From assembly GCA_018402255.1 (NCBI GenBank), contig JAGYIS010000010.1:372001-436000 (forward strand): 64,000 bases of DNA. The letters run 5' to 3'. Under the pieces are notes generated by a model. That model saw only the letters and a list, made by a program, of their open reading frames with translations, had not been told where the DNA came from and ran no database searches. The DNA comes from Marinobacter sp. GTDB lineage: Bacteria > Pseudomonadota > Gammaproteobacteria > Pseudomonadales > Oleiphilaceae. The position numbers were made by a program, and so were the translations under genes. Of the stretch, positions 15,792-28,278 are shown piece by piece (position 1 is the stretch's first letter; the number at the start of each line of letters is the position of its first letter).

Positions 15792-16043
15792 TCACTTCTT
15801 GTGGCGCGCCCGATATTGTGCAATTGCTTTTTTAATGGCCTCGGCGGTGTCAGGGTCAACCGACTTGAGCGCCTTTGGCTTGGCACGTGGCGTTTTGGCC
15901 GGGGTTGCCGGCTCTGGCGGCGCAAACCGTCCAATGAGTTTGGACATAAGCAGTGTCGCGAACACCAGAATAATCAGGAACGCGAACACAAAACCCATTC
16001 CAGCGATCATCAACTCGACGGCTTGTGACATCAGCTCATTCAT
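15792..16043 (-). CDS. oadG: Oxaloacetate decarboxylase gamma subunit (83 aa)
   Basis: Small subunit with one N-terminal membrane helix (ELMIAGMGFVFAFLIILVFATLLM) followed by a Pro/Ala/Lys-rich cytosolic tail. It ends in a helical KKAIAQYRARHKK segment, typical of OadG/OadH-type proteins that assemble the alpha and beta subunits. First gene of the operon, 41 nt before oadA. No clear promoter can be assigned in the 220 bp upstream. Confidence 0.88.
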   Translation of the reverse strand: MNELMSQAVELMIAGMGFVFAFLIILVFATLLMSKLIGRFAPPEPATPAKTPRAKPKALKSVDPDTAEAIKKAIAQYRARHKK

Positions 16044-16266
16044 ATCGAATAGCTACCTGTATTGATTTATGTGATTTCCCCGGGTCGCTACTTCAGCCAC
16101 CAAGACCAAAGTCTAATGGCTGAAACGAACAAACCGGGAGGCAAAATCCTGCGTAATTTACCGTTTTCATTGACCGGGAGCAACCTGAAGCATAAATTTC
16201 TATACGAACTTTCCGAGCGATACCCGGTTCTGGACTATTCGCCCAGCACGATCCCCTGCCAGCCAA

Positions 16267-17640
16267 TCAGGCATAACGAACTCTGATTTTCCGGCCTTTC
16301 ACTTTGCCACTCTCCAGGCGCGCCAACGCGCGATCCGCCCATTCTGTCTGCACGGCCACAAAGCACTGAAAATCGAACAAATCAATCTTGCCCACGGCAG
16401 ATCCCGGAATACCAGCGTCTCCGGTCAAGGCCCCCATCACATCACCGGGCCGCACTTTCTCTTTGCGCCCACTGCCAAGACAAAGCGTCCTCATGGGCGG
16501 TTTAACCAGACGAACCGCCTGAGCCAGAAGCTCTTCGGTATTACCCCAGTCAACCGCACTCCCCCGGACTGCCTCCAGGCGCGACACCTTATGGCCCTGC
16601 TTGGGTGTACAAAGAGTCACCGCATGCCCTTGCTCACCGGCGCGACCGGTGCGACCAATGCGATGAGTATGCACCTCAGGGTCTCGGGCAGGTTCGGCGT
16701 TGATCACCAAAGGCAACGCTTTGATATCGAGACCACGGGCTGCCACATCCGTCGCCACCAGCACCGTACAGCTCTGGTTGGCAAATTTGACCAAGGTGCT
16801 GTCCCGATCTTTCTGCTCAAGGTCACCATGCAATGACAACGCCGCGAACCCCAAGGACTGAAGCTCCTCGGTCAGGTCGTCACAATCGCGTTTGGTGGTA
16901 CAGAACACCAGCGATGAAACCGGCTGATGCCGTGACAACAAAGCCGCAACGGCCTTGACCTGTTGATCCGGTGCAATCTCGTAAAAGACCTCCGAAATAC
17001 TGCCCGCCTCATCCTGAGCTTCAACCCTGACATCCTCCGGGTTGACCTGGAAACGCTCACTCAGGGTGCGGATCGGCGCTGGCCAGGTCGCGGAAAACAG
17101 CAGCGTTTGCCGGACCGACGGCGTTTGCGCAAGAATTGACGCAACCACTTCCTCAAAGCCCATATCCAGCATTCGGTCAGCTTCGTCCAGCACCAGCGTA
17201 TTAACGTTATCCAGGGCAAGCGTACCTTTGCGGATATGATCATCAATCCGCCCGGGCGTACCCACCACAATGTGCGCGCCGTGACTGAGCGATCCAATCT
17301 GGGGCCCGATCGACACACCGCCGCACAGAGTCAGAATCTTGACATTGTCTTTGGCTCTGGCCAGCTCCCGCAATGCTTTCGCCACCTGATCCGCCAATTC
17401 ACGTGTCGGGCAAAGCACCAGAGCCTGTACGGCAAAGCGCTTGGGCTGCAAGCGTTCAATGAGAGGAATACCAAACGCCGCGGTTTTACCGCTACCGGTT
17501 TGCGCCATGGCAATCACATCCTTACCGGCCATCGCCGGCGGTAAGGCCTTTGACTGAATTCCCGTGGGCTGCGTAAATCCCAACTGTTCAAGGTTGCTCA
17601 GCATGGACGATGAGAGGCCAAGCTCTTTAAAAGAAGACAT
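16267..17640 (-). CDS. dbpA: ATP-dependent RNA helicase DbpA (457 aa)
   Basis: DEAD-box helicase acting in 50S subunit assembly at 23S rRNA hairpin 92. Motif I AQTGSGKT is at residues 46-53, with PTRELADQV, GTPGRIDDH, the DEAD box in VLDEADRMLDMG, SATWP and HRIGRTGRAG. The C-terminal extension (VRPGDVMGALTGDAGIPGSAVGKIDLFD, in parts) is the DbpA-type RNA-binding domain that separates it from RhlE and SrmB. It stands alone, divergent from the DUF2058 gene. Confidence 0.96.
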   Translation of the reverse strand: MSSFKELGLSSSMLSNLEQLGFTQPTGIQSKALPPAMAGKDVIAMAQTGSGKTAAFGIPLIERLQPKRFAVQALVLCPTRELADQVAKALRELARAKDNVKILTLCGGVSIGPQIGSLSHGAHIVVGTPGRIDDHIRKGTLALDNVNTLVLDEADRMLDMGFEEVVASILAQTPSVRQTLLFSATWPAPIRTLSERFQVNPEDVRVEAQDEAGSISEVFYEIAPDQQVKAVAALLSRHQPVSSLVFCTTKRDCDDLTEELQSLGFAALSLHGDLEQKDRDSTLVKFANQSCTVLVATDVAARGLDIKALPLVINAEPARDPEVHTHRIGRTGRAGEQGHAVTLCTPKQGHKVSRLEAVRGSAVDWGNTEELLAQAVRLVKPPMRTLCLGSGRKEKVRPGDVMGALTGDAGIPGSAVGKIDLFDFQCFVAVQTEWADRALARLESGKVKGRKIRVRYA

Positions 17641-17744
17641 AGAAAAATCCGTGGGGTAAGAAATCGTGGGTTATTGAGCCAGCACTGACGGCGTATACTA
17701 GAAAAATATTTACCGAAGTTTATCACGAATACACGGAGTCACTG

Positions 17745-18281
17745 ATGGCGTCTTTGCAGGACCAACTACTCAAAGCCGGACTGGCCGATGAGAAAAAAGC
17801 CAAAAGCATTCGCAACGAAAAGCACAAGCAACGCAAACAGCAACCCAAAGGAACCGTTCAGGTCAATGAAGCCGAGGAGCGCGCCCGCAAGGCTAGACAG
17901 GAAAAAGCCGAGCATGACCGGCAACTAAACCTGGAGCGCAAGAAAGAAGCCGACAAAAAGGCCATCCAGGCCCAGATTCGTCAGTTGGTTGAAACCAACC
18001 GTCTGAATCGAAGCCGTGGCGAGACCTCTTACCAGTTTGTCCATGACAAAAAGATCAAAAAGATCTTTGTAGACGACAAGATGGTGGACCAATTGTCTCG
18101 TGGACGTCTGGCGGTTGTCTTCGTCAACGGTGAGTATGAGCTCGTGGCCGAAGGCGTTGCCCGCAAGATAATGGAGCGGGACGCCTCGGCCGTGGTGGTG
18201 CTGCATGACCGCCAGGCCGAAGATCAGGGCGACGACGACCCTTACGCAGGTTACGAAATCCCTGACGACCTGATGTGGTAA
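17745..18281 (+). CDS. DUF2058 family protein (178 aa)
   Basis: Begins MASLQDQLLKAGLADEKKAK, the signature of the YaiL/DUF2058 family. A long Lys/Glu-rich coiled-coil region (residues 15-85) precedes a compact domain (ETSYQFVHDKKIKKIFVDD). Function is not established; the charge pattern and occasional annotation as a nucleoprotein suggest nucleic-acid association. Monocistronic, with a strong terminator just after it. Confidence 0.9.
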   Translation: MASLQDQLLKAGLADEKKAKSIRNEKHKQRKQQPKGTVQVNEAEERARKARQEKAEHDRQLNLERKKEADKKAIQAQIRQLVETNRLNRSRGETSYQFVHDKKIKKIFVDDKMVDQLSRGRLAVVFVNGEYELVAEGVARKIMERDASAVVVLHDRQAEDQGDDDPYAGYEIPDDLMW

Positions 18282-18288
18282 CAGACAC

Positions 18289-18317
18289 AAAAAACCCCGC
18301 ACGAAGCGGGGTTTTTT
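18289..18317 (+). terminator. Rho-independent terminator after the DUF2058 gene
   Basis: AAAAAACCCCGC-ACGAA-GCGGGGTTTTTT; the symmetric A/T flanks let it also stop the leftward tRNA transcript. Confidence 0.92.
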
Positions 18318-18325
18318 GTGAAATT

Positions 18326-18402
18326 TGGCGCGGCTGGGAGGATTCGAACCTCCGACCGCCTGGTTCGTAGCCAGGTACTCTATCCAGCTGAGCTACAGCC
18401 GC
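18326..18402 (-). tRNA. tRNA-Arg (anticodon ACG), copy 1
   Basis: 77 nt including an encoded CCA (TGG at 18326-18328). The acceptor stem is GCGGCTG/CAGCCGC. The anticodon loop CTACGAA reads ACG, decoded as ICG after deamination. The T arm has GGTTCGAATCC. Confidence 0.97.
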
Positions 18403-18422
18403 TAAAAACGGGTTTGCGAAAA

Positions 18423-18499
18423 TGGCGCGGCTGGGAGGATTCGAACCTCCGACCGCCTGGTTCGTAGCCAGGTACTCTATCCAGCTGAGCTACAGCCGC
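18423..18499 (-). tRNA. tRNA-Arg (anticodon ACG), copy 2
   Basis: Sequence identical to the copy 20 bp downstream in transcription direction, also with encoded CCA. A recent tandem duplication of the gene. Confidence 0.97.
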
Positions 18500-18557
18500 A
18501 CATTCATTCGCAATGGTTGAATGCTACTTCAACCTGTTCTCATTTTCCTCGAAAGGA

Positions 18558-18649
<92 letters not shown>

Positions 18650-18659
18650 TTGAGAACGG

Positions 18660-18697
18660 GGCGTATACTACCATAATTTTTCTGTTTTCATAGGGTT
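18660..18697 (-). promoter_or_regulatory. Likely promoter of the tRNA cluster
   Basis: On the minus strand TAGTAT (-10) is followed by a GC-rich GCCCCG discriminator about 12 nt before tRNA-Ser. The -35 is weak (near ATGAAA). The GC-rich discriminator fits stringent control, but the call is tentative. Confidence 0.4.
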
Positions 18698-18733
18698 GAC
18701 ACGAGATTTTTCTGGTCGATTTACCCCATAACG

Positions 18734-18769
18734 AAAAAAGCCGCTCAGGTTTCCCTTAAGCGGCTTTTC
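18734..18769 (-). terminator. Terminator after csrA
   Basis: AAAAAGCCGCT stem pairing with AGCGGCTTTT across a 13-nt loop, 7 bp beyond the csrA stop. Confidence 0.85.
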
Positions 18770-18775
18770 AACTGA

Positions 18776-18973
18776 TCAGCTATTGCCCGGCTCTGGCTCT
18801 TCCGAGCCTTTTTCGGACTGAATCCGCTGATAAATTTCTTCACGGTGCACAGCCACATCTTTCGGTGCGTTAACACCAATGCGTACCTGATTACCCTTAA
18901 CCCCAAGAACGGTGACGGTTACTTCATCACCGATCATCAGAGTTTCGCCAACACGGCGAGTCAAAATCAACAT
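18776..18973 (-). CDS. csrA: Carbon storage regulator CsrA (65 aa)
   Basis: Dimeric RNA-binding regulator that blocks or stabilises mRNAs at GGA motifs. The [19 protein letters not shown] terminus, with the RNA-contacting R6/R7 region, and the [16 protein letters not shown] core with the conserved R in VHREE are intact. It lies 172 bp after lysC in the common alaS-lysC-csrA order. The leader has three GGA motifs overlapping the ribosome site, consistent with autoregulation. Confidence 0.97.
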   Translation of the reverse strand: MLILTRRVGETLMIGDEVTVTVLGVKGNQVRIGVNAPKDVAVHREEIYQRIQSEKGSEEPEPGNS

Positions 18974-19144
18974 ATCCCTTACTCCCTTTCCAGAGCGACC
19001 TGTTCCGACAACAGTATTGTTTACTTCTTGCTTTTATAAAGAGATCACTAACCACACTGAAGACGCAATAATACTTATGCTCGGCCGCGTCGTGATAGCT
19101 ATAACCAATGACCCCAGAACGGTGGGCTTCAGAGCCTCATGCTC

Positions 19145-20383
19145 TTAAGCGCCTTCGTTCACTCCAGCCGTATCCAGTTCAAACGCACTGTGCAGCGCAC
19201 GAACGGCCAGCTCGAGATACTTCTCATCGATCACCACCGAAATCTTGATTTCAGAGGTGGAGATCATTTGAATATTAATACCTTCTTTGGACAGCGCCTC
19301 AAACATTTTAGTTGCAACACCGGCGTGCGAACGCATGCCCACACCCACAATGCTGACTTTCGCGATCTTGCTGTCGCCACCCACTTCACCGGCACCGATT
19401 TCGACAGACACACCGCGCAACACATCCTGAGCACGCTTCAGATCATTGCGATGGACGGTGAAGGTAAACGCGGTCTTGTTGTCCTGCCCTACGTTCTGAA
19501 CAATCATGTCGACTTCGATGTTGGCGTCGCTGATCGGCTTCAGAATCCGCAACGCACTTCCCGGGGTGTCGGGCACACCGGAGATCGTCAGTTTGGCCTC
19601 GTCACGATTAAAAGCAATGCCGGAAACAACCGGTTGTTCCATGGCGGTCTCATCCTCAAAAGTGATCAGGGTACCCTCACCTTCCTGAAAGCTGGAAAGC
19701 ACCCTTAACGGAACGTTGTATTTACCTGCAAATTCGACGGCGCGAATCTGGAGCACTTTCGAGCCCAGGCTTGCCATCTCAAGCATTTCTTCAAAAGTGA
19801 TCCGATCGAGCCGGCGCGCACTGTCTACCACGCGTGGATCGGTTGTATAGACACCATCCACATCGGTGTAGATCTGGCACTCATCTGCTTTCAGGGCTGC
19901 TGCCAGAGCCACCGCTGTAGTATCAGAGCCACCACGGCCAAGCGTGGTTATATTGCCGCTCTCATCAATGCCCTGAAAACCAGCAACCACCACCACCCGA
20001 CCAGCGGTCAGATCTTCCCGCATGCGCTGTTCATCAATCTGTTTGATGCGCGCCTTGGTGTGGCTGCTGTCGGTCAGGATACGAACCTGGGCGCCGGTGT
20101 AAGAGCGCGCATCACAGCCGCGCTTTTTCAGGGCCATCGACAACAGGGCAATGGTGACCTGCTCACCAGTCGATACCAACACGTCCATTTCCCGTGGCGT
20201 GGGTTCGTCCATGATGTCGTTGGCCAGTCCGATCAGGCGATTGGTCTCGCCACTCATGGCGGATACAACCACTACAATATCGTGCCCGTCCTTGCGAAAC
20301 TGACACACCTTGTCAGCCACCGCCTCAATCCGTTCGGTTGTCCCGACGGATGTACCACCAAACTTCTGCACCAACAGAGCCAT
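19145..20383 (-). CDS. lysC: Aspartate kinase (412 aa)
   Basis: Phosphorylates aspartate, the first step to Lys, Thr and Met. The start at 20383 (MALLVQKFGGTSVG) has GGAG upstream; a longer frame to 20440 lacks the family N terminus. The kinase domain shows KFGGTSVG and GRGGSDTTAVALA, and two C-terminal ACT domains (about 265-412) provide allosteric control by lysine/threonine. No lysine riboswitch is visible in the 106 bp upstream. Confidence 0.96.
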   Translation of the reverse strand: MALLVQKFGGTSVGTTERIEAVADKVCQFRKDGHDIVVVVSAMSGETNRLIGLANDIMDEPTPREMDVLVSTGEQVTIALLSMALKKRGCDARSYTGAQVRILTDSSHTKARIKQIDEQRMREDLTAGRVVVVAGFQGIDESGNITTLGRGGSDTTAVALAAALKADECQIYTDVDGVYTTDPRVVDSARRLDRITFEEMLEMASLGSKVLQIRAVEFAGKYNVPLRVLSSFQEGEGTLITFEDETAMEQPVVSGIAFNRDEAKLTISGVPDTPGSALRILKPISDANIEVDMIVQNVGQDNKTAFTFTVHRNDLKRAQDVLRGVSVEIGAGEVGGDSKIAKVSIVGVGMRSHAGVATKMFEALSKEGINIQMISTSEIKISVVIDEKYLELAVRALHSAFELDTAGVNEGA

Positions 20384-20489
20384 GTTTTGCCAAACTCCGA
20401 ACCGGGGATTCAAAGCGAAGCCGTGCGGCCCGCCCATCAAATAAAGCGGGCAGGATTATAAACCCTTGCCCGCTCTCGAAAACAGTTGA

Positions 20490-23120
20490 TTAGCTGATAT
20501 TTTGCTCAACCCAGGCCGGAACCCCTGCCAAAGCATCGGCCAGCTTTGAAGGATCGTTACCGCCACCCTGGGCCATGTCTGGGCGACCGCCGCCTTTACC
20601 GTCCACCTGGGCGCACAGATGCTTCATCAAATCACCGGCTTTCAATTTACTGGTGGCTGATTTGGTGACACCGGCAACCAGAGTCACCTTGCCGTCTTCA
20701 ACAGTCGCCAGAACAACCACACCTTCGCCCAGCTTGTTCTTGAGCTGGTCCGCGGTTTCCATCAGGGCCTTGCGATCTGCCCCTTCAAGGGTTGCCGCCA
20801 CCACCTTAAGGCCAGCGACATCAACAGCCGAACCGGCCAGGTCGCTACCGGCAGAGCTCGCCAGCTTGGCCTTCAAGGCGTCCATTTCCTTTTCCAGCTG
20901 ACGATTACGATCCAGCGCCTGCTGCACCTTATCAACCACCGTCTCACGGGTAGCTCTGACCAGTCTGGCGGCATCACGCAGGGTGCGTTCGGTTTCATCC
21001 ACCCACTCGAGAGCGCCAAAGCCGGTTACCGCTTCAATACGACGAACCCCGGATGAAATACCGCTTTCAGAGGTAATGCGCATCATGCCGATATCACCGG
21101 TGCGGCCAACGTGGGTTCCACCGCACAATTCAACAGAATAGCGCTCAACGCCCATGCTGAGAACTCGCACCACATCGCCGTACTTTTCACCAAACAACGC
21201 CATGGCGCCTTTTTCCTTGGCCGTTTCCATGTCGGTAACGTCGATCTGAACCGGAGTATTCTCAAGAATCTGTTCGTTGACCTGACGCTCAATTTCTTTG
21301 AGCTGTTCCGGAGTCACCGCTTCAAAATGAGAAAAGTCGAAACGCAACTTGTCCGGATCTACCAGTGAGCCTTTTTGCGTTACGTGCTCTCCCAACACTT
21401 TACGCAAGGCGGCATGCAGCAGGTGCGTCGCCGAATGGTTGCGCTTGGTGCGCTCACGGCGGGCATGATCGATACGGGCATCCACTTCCAGACCAGAGAA
21501 CAACTCCCCTTCGATCAGAGTACCGACGTGCAGGTGGTTGTCGCCTTCTTTGCGGGTATCCGTAACCTTGAAGCGGCCACCGCTCCAGGTCAGCAAACCG
21601 GTGTCGCCGACCTGACCACCAGACTCCGCGTAGAAGGGTGTGCGCTCCAGCACCACCACACACTCGTCGCCCGCCTCGGCGTTGCGTTCTTCACCGTTCA
21701 CCAGAACCGCACGAATGCGCTCATGACCATCAATGTGATCGTAACCGGTGAATTCGGTTTTGCCGTCAATGGTGATGCCGGCAGCGTTGTAATCAATACC
21801 GAACTTGCTGGCAGCACGAGCACGCTCGCGCTGTGCTTCCATCGCTTTCTCGTAACCTTCGTAGTCCAGAGTCAGGCCACGCTCGCGGGCGATGTCGTTG
21901 GTCAGGTCTACCGGAAAACCGTAAGTGTCGTAAAGCGCGAACACGGTTTCACCGGGAATTTCCGAGCCTTTAAGCTCGGCAATGTCCTGCTCCAGCAGTC
22001 GTAGCCCTTTATCCAGGGTTTTCACAAACTGCTCTTCTTCCTGCAGCAACACTTTTTCAATCTGTTTGCGGCTGCTGACCAGCTGTGGGAAAGCGTCGCC
22101 CATCAGGTCGACCAGGGCGCCGGTCAGCTTGTGGAAGAACGGCCCGGTAGCACCCAGCTTGTTACCATGGCGGGCGGCCCGTCGAATAATCCGGCGCAAC
22201 ACAAAGCCGCGGCCTTCGTTGGACGGCATCACGCCATCGGCAATCAGGAAGGCGCAGGAGCGGATGTGGTCTGCCACCACGCGAAGTGAGGCTTCGGTTG
22301 TCGCAGCTCCGCCCAGAATGTCGGAGGCCGCCTTTAAAAGATCCTGGAACAGGTCAATCTCGTAGTTGCTGTGCACGCCCTGCAAGACCGCAGCAATACG
22401 CTCAAGCCCCATACCGGTATCCACCGAAGGCTTGGGCAGGTTCAGCATCTCGCCGTCAGCAGTACGGTTGTACTGCATGAACACCACGTTCCAGATCTCG
22501 ATATAGCGATCGCCGTCTTCTTCCGGGCTGCCCGGAGGGCCACCGGCCACATCCGGGCCATGATCGAAGAAGATTTCCGTGCACGGACCGCAAGGACCGG
22601 TATCACCCATCTGCCAGAAGTTGTCCGAGGCGTAGCGACCGCCTTTATTGTCGCCGATACGAATGATGCGATCGGCCGGAACACCGATTTCTTTGTTCCA
22701 GATATCGAAGGCTTCGTCGTCTTCGGCGTAGATGGTGACCCACAATTTTTCGGTGGGCAGGTTCAGCCACTGCTCACCGGCCAGAAAGGTCCAGGCAAAA
22801 TTGATGGCCTCACGCTTGAAGTAATCCCCAAAGCTGAAGTTGCCCAGCATTTCAAAGAAGGTGTGATGGCGCGCGGTGTAGCCGACGTTTTCGAGGTCGT
22901 TGTGTTTGCCACCGGCCCGAACGCACTTCTGGGTAGACGTCGCCCGGGTGTAGTCGCGCTCTTCCCTGCCAAGGAACAGGTCCTTGAACTGGTTCATTCC
23001 AGCATTCGTAAACAACAATGTTGGGTCGTCCGCAGGCACCAGCGAACTGCTTGGAACAATGGTGTGACCTTGCTGTTTGAAATAGTCGAGAAATGCCTGT
23101 CGCAACTCTGCGGTTTTCAT
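20490..23120 (-). CDS. alaS: Alanyl-tRNA synthetase (876 aa)
   Basis: Class II synthetase charging tRNA-Ala. The N-terminal catalytic core has [18 protein letters not shown] and [18 protein letters not shown]. The editing domain holds the [12 protein letters not shown] zinc ligands and the [13 protein letters not shown] motif, and the C-terminal C-Ala domain has [11 protein letters not shown]. Full family length and intact. It is followed by lysC 106 bp downstream. Confidence 0.98.
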   Translation of the reverse strand: MKTAELRQAFLDYFKQQGHTIVPSSSLVPADDPTLLFTNAGMNQFKDLFLGREERDYTRATSTQKCVRAGGKHNDLENVGYTARHHTFFEMLGNFSFGDYFKREAINFAWTFLAGEQWLNLPTEKLWVTIYAEDDEAFDIWNKEIGVPADRIIRIGDNKGGRYASDNFWQMGDTGPCGPCTEIFFDHGPDVAGGPPGSPEEDGDRYIEIWNVVFMQYNRTADGEMLNLPKPSVDTGMGLERIAAVLQGVHSNYEIDLFQDLLKAASDILGGAATTEASLRVVADHIRSCAFLIADGVMPSNEGRGFVLRRIIRRAARHGNKLGATGPFFHKLTGALVDLMGDAFPQLVSSRKQIEKVLLQEEEQFVKTLDKGLRLLEQDIAELKGSEIPGETVFALYDTYGFPVDLTNDIARERGLTLDYEGYEKAMEAQRERARAASKFGIDYNAAGITIDGKTEFTGYDHIDGHERIRAVLVNGEERNAEAGDECVVVLERTPFYAESGGQVGDTGLLTWSGGRFKVTDTRKEGDNHLHVGTLIEGELFSGLEVDARIDHARRERTKRNHSATHLLHAALRKVLGEHVTQKGSLVDPDKLRFDFSHFEAVTPEQLKEIERQVNEQILENTPVQIDVTDMETAKEKGAMALFGEKYGDVVRVLSMGVERYSVELCGGTHVGRTGDIGMMRITSESGISSGVRRIEAVTGFGALEWVDETERTLRDAARLVRATRETVVDKVQQALDRNRQLEKEMDALKAKLASSAGSDLAGSAVDVAGLKVVAATLEGADRKALMETADQLKNKLGEGVVVLATVEDGKVTLVAGVTKSATSKLKAGDLMKHLCAQVDGKGGGRPDMAQGGGNDPSKLADALAGVPAWVEQNIS

Positions 23121-23262
23121 AGCCCTTTGATACCTTTCCAGAAACCCGCCGGGATAACCGGCCGGTCCGCGATTGAAATACGAATACTTACATGCGTGTG
23201 CAAATCCGCTACTCTAGCACACGCCGAGAACAGGAAAAACGTGAAACCTCACAGGAGACCCC

Positions 23263-23817
23263 ATGCCCCGCCGCTTTCATAACGCCGAGGAACTGCTACC
23301 TCCAGCCACCGCCCTCAAACGCGCCCTGGCCATTATTTACGACGGTTTGATCAGCATTGCAGTGTTGCTGGTGGCCACCTGGGCCTACACCGTTGTCACG
23401 GGGTACATCACTGGCTGGGATCAGTACGAACAGATGGCCGAAGCGGGCGAGCTTTCCGGAGACCCCGGGCTCACCTTCACCCTGTTTCTGGTGCTCTATC
23501 TGTTTTTCGCTTACTTCTGGACACGCATTGGTCAAACGCTGGGCATGCAGGTATGGCGCATCCGCATCGAGAATCTGGATGGCTCCTCAGTAAGCTGGAC
23601 CCAGTCCCTGTTCCGGTACGGTACCGCTGCCGTCGTGGTCTTTCTCACGATTTTGGCAGCGTATTATCTCGGATCGCTCACCCTGCTGCTGACCGTGCCG
23701 GCCATCGTCGCGCTGTTCTACCCCATTAATGGCCTGTCACTCACCGATCGCATGTCCAACAGCGTTGTCGTGAGCGTGCCAATACCCGAGAAATCCAAGC
23801 CAGCCAGCAACGCCTGA
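23263..23817 (+). CDS. RDD family membrane protein (184 aa)
   Basis: RDD-domain proteins have about three membrane helices and an Arg-Asp-Asp motif. Here the segments are AIIYDGLISIAVLLVATWAY (about 26-45), LFLVLYLFFAYFWTRIG (about 72-88) and VVVFLTILAAYYLGSLTLL (about 120-140), with GMQVWRIRI between them. The predicted role (ion or small-molecule exchange) is not settled for the family. It is divergent from alaS and convergent with lptG, with only 10 bp between the stops. Confidence 0.88.
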   Translation: MPRRFHNAEELLPPATALKRALAIIYDGLISIAVLLVATWAYTVVTGYITGWDQYEQMAEAGELSGDPGLTFTLFLVLYLFFAYFWTRIGQTLGMQVWRIRIENLDGSSVSWTQSLFRYGTAAVVVFLTILAAYYLGSLTLLLTVPAIVALFYPINGLSLTDRMSNSVVVSVPIPEKSKPASNA

Positions 23818-23827
23818 AATCGGCTGG

Positions 23828-24889
23828 TCAGCCCGCCTTGCGCATGAGCACGGCCCCGAAAATGGCGTTTACGACTATCGGGGCAAGCACCGCAATCAAG
23901 GGATTGAAACCGTAAACCATGCTCATCGGTCCGAGCAGGTCCTGCATGTATTTGAACAGAAGCCCCACCAGCAGGCCGGTAAATACCCGAAATCCCATGG
24001 TCACTGAACGCAAGGGACCAAAAATAAACGAGATAGCAACCAGCACCATGACGGCTGTGCCAAGCGGCATCAGCACCTTCTTCCAGAAGGCCAGCCAGTA
24101 TTGGGCCGCCGTCAGCCCCTGTTCACCAAGATAAGTGGCGTAGGTGTACAGGCCCGTCATCGAGAGATTTTCAGGTTTTACAATCAGCACACTGAGCACA
24201 TCCGGGGACAGGCCGGTCTCCCATCGCAGAACCGCATGCTCATTGCGCAAAGTCTGTTCACCTTCCAGGCGGGTCGACACCACATTTTCCAGCAACCAGT
24301 GGTCGCCCTGAAAAATGGCGCGCTCGGCAAAGCTGGACACTTCCAGTTCGCGATCGCCGCTAAAGCGGAACAACGAGACACCGTGCAACACGCCGTTTGG
24401 CTGCACCGCGTTCAAATGCATGAAGGTGTTACCTTCCCGGTGCCAGACACCGTGGGCCGAAGCAACGTTCTGACTGGCGCCAAGCGCTACCGCTTTCTCA
24501 CTTTGAGCAATGCGCTCGGTGGTTGGCGCAACATACTCACCAATCACCACTCCGAGCACCACCACCACCAACGCCGGCTTCATGGCCGACCAGACAATCC
24601 GCTTGATGGAAACGCCAGCCGCCCGGATAACGGTCAGCTCAGAAGAGCTCGCCAAAGCACCCAGCCCCACCAGACACCCCATGAAGGCGCCCAGCGGGAG
24701 GTAGTCATAAATACGTCGGGGCAATGTAAGAAACACATACCAGAGCGCCTGCAGCGCCTGGTAGTCATTGCGGGCATCGTCCAGCTCTGCAATGAAAGCA
24801 AAGATCAGATCCAGCGACAGCACCACCACCATCACCAGGAACATGGCCCCGCCGACCGTGCGCATCACGTAGCCATCAATCTTACGCAT
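23828..24889 (-). CDS. lptG: LPS export permease LptG (353 aa)
   Basis: Inner-membrane half-permease of the LptB2FG extractor that feeds lipopolysaccharide to the LptC-A-D bridge. The start at 24889 (MRKIDGYVMRTVGGAMF) overlaps the lptF stop region by 8 nt, as usual; the longer frame to 25051 lies within lptF. It has N-terminal membrane helices, a central periplasmic beta-jellyroll (about 140-250) and C-terminal helices ending MVYGFNPLIAVLAPIVVNAIFG. Confidence 0.96.
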   Translation of the reverse strand: MRKIDGYVMRTVGGAMFLVMVVVLSLDLIFAFIAELDDARNDYQALQALWYVFLTLPRRIYDYLPLGAFMGCLVGLGALASSSELTVIRAAGVSIKRIVWSAMKPALVVVVLGVVIGEYVAPTTERIAQSEKAVALGASQNVASAHGVWHREGNTFMHLNAVQPNGVLHGVSLFRFSGDRELEVSSFAERAIFQGDHWLLENVVSTRLEGEQTLRNEHAVLRWETGLSPDVLSVLIVKPENLSMTGLYTYATYLGEQGLTAAQYWLAFWKKVLMPLGTAVMVLVAISFIFGPLRSVTMGFRVFTGLLVGLLFKYMQDLLGPMSMVYGFNPLIAVLAPIVVNAIFGAVLMRKAG

Positions 24890-25985
24890 GGGCGCGTGCC
24901 TCCCTCTCCAGGCGACGCCGGTAGAGCCAGGCTGGACCGAACTGCAGCCAAAGACCGAGAGACAGGAAAATAACATGCACCCAGAGCATGCCAATCCACT
25001 CCGGAACCTTGCCATCGGCAAGCGCATCACGGGCCACAATGAGCAAGCCAAGATAGGTGATATACACCAGCATGGCGGGCAGCAGATGGAAGAACCGCCC
25101 TTGCCGGGGATTAACCCGACTCAAACGAACAGCCAGCAGCGTCACGATCGGCACGATCAATGGCAACGAAATCCGCCAGTGCAACAGGGCACGATCTTCC
25201 GGATCGTCCGAGTTCCAAAGCGACAGGGTGCTTACACCCTCCTCCAGCTCCTTACTGCCGGCATCACCACTGGTGATTTTCAGGCCATAGGCCTCAAATT
25301 CCGTGACATTGTAATCAAGCCTTCCGGGCAACCCCTGATAACGGCCGCCCTGTTCAAGTATCAGGAACCGACTGCCGGTTTCCTGATCGATCAGCTGAGA
25401 GCCTGATTCCGCGGTAATCAGCGTAACGCCCTGGCCGTTGCGATCATATTCCGCAATAAACACACCCTTGAGCTGACGTTTGTCCTCACTCAGTGATTCT
25501 GTGTAGGTCACGCGGCTACCAGACGTGAAATCCTGAAACCGGCCAGGGGCCAGCATCTCGAATTCAGTGGCTTTACGGGCCTCATTAAAAATAGCCTCAA
25601 CCTGCTTCATGCCCCATGGCGATACAAACAGACTCATGCTGCCGACCACCAACATCACCGGCAAGCACCCCATCAGGGTTTTAGCCAGCAGCTGTTTGTC
25701 GCTCAGCCCGCAGGCAAACAGCACCGTCATCTCACTTTCCAGATACATCCTGCCGTAGGCCAGAAGAATGCCAATAAACAGTCCAAGCGGGAGAATCAGT
25801 TCAAGAAAACCGGGGAACCGGTACGCCATGATCGAAAACAGAACGCCGGCGGCAATCTCGCCCTCGGCCGCATTTCCCAGGTATTTGATAAAGCGCCCGC
25901 TCATGAATACCAGCAAAAGAATGCCGGAGACAGCAAGCATGCTGACCATGATCTGGCGAATGAGGTAACGGAAAACGATAGTCAA
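24882..25985 (-). CDS. lptF: LPS export permease LptF (367 aa)
   Basis: Partner half-permease of LptG. It shows FRYLIRQIMVSMLAVSGILLLVF at the N terminus, the coupling-helix region LESEMTVLFACGLS, a periplasmic beta domain and C-terminal helices with LSRVNPRQGRFFHLLPAML. It is translated together with lptG through the 8-nt overlap and is divergent from pepA across a 220-bp promoter region. Confidence 0.96.
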   Translation of the reverse strand: MTIVFRYLIRQIMVSMLAVSGILLLVFMSGRFIKYLGNAAEGEIAAGVLFSIMAYRFPGFLELILPLGLFIGILLAYGRMYLESEMTVLFACGLSDKQLLAKTLMGCLPVMLVVGSMSLFVSPWGMKQVEAIFNEARKATEFEMLAPGRFQDFTSGSRVTYTESLSEDKRQLKGVFIAEYDRNGQGVTLITAESGSQLIDQETGSRFLILEQGGRYQGLPGRLDYNVTEFEAYGLKITSGDAGSKELEEGVSTLSLWNSDDPEDRALLHWRISLPLIVPIVTLLAVRLSRVNPRQGRFFHLLPAMLVYITYLGLLIVARDALADGKVPEWIGMLWVHVIFLSLGLWLQFGPAWLYRRRLEREARAHA

Positions 25986-26207
25986 ATCAGTCTCTCTGGT
26001 GGCGACCTGTCACAGGATGGTAGATACAGGAAACTGCGCGTATTCTATGTAACCTCGCAGACGAATGACAGTAAAGCACTCATACAATGAAGTCATCGTA
26101 GCAATATAAGCGGTTTGCTTGATTATTTGGTGCGTCACCCCAATCCTTATCAACACGTACCGAGCGCCGCAAATCGCGAACAGCAAAACCATACAACAGG
26201 AGTTGCC

Positions 26208-28201
<1,994 letters not shown>

Positions 28202-28278
28202 TTAGTGCTTTTGGCCACGGACATCACGGACAAAAGCAAGGCGGAAAACTAAACAGCGGACAGCACGCAGCCAGATCT

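Noticed and set aside
16116..16286. Plus-strand ORF (56 codons) between dbpA and oadG
   Set aside because: No good ribosome site, overlaps the dbpA 3' end on the other strand and matches no family; chance is the simpler explanation.
20384..20489. Lysine riboswitch upstream of lysC
   Set aside because: Only 106 bp lie between alaS and lysC, too short and without the conserved junction sequences.
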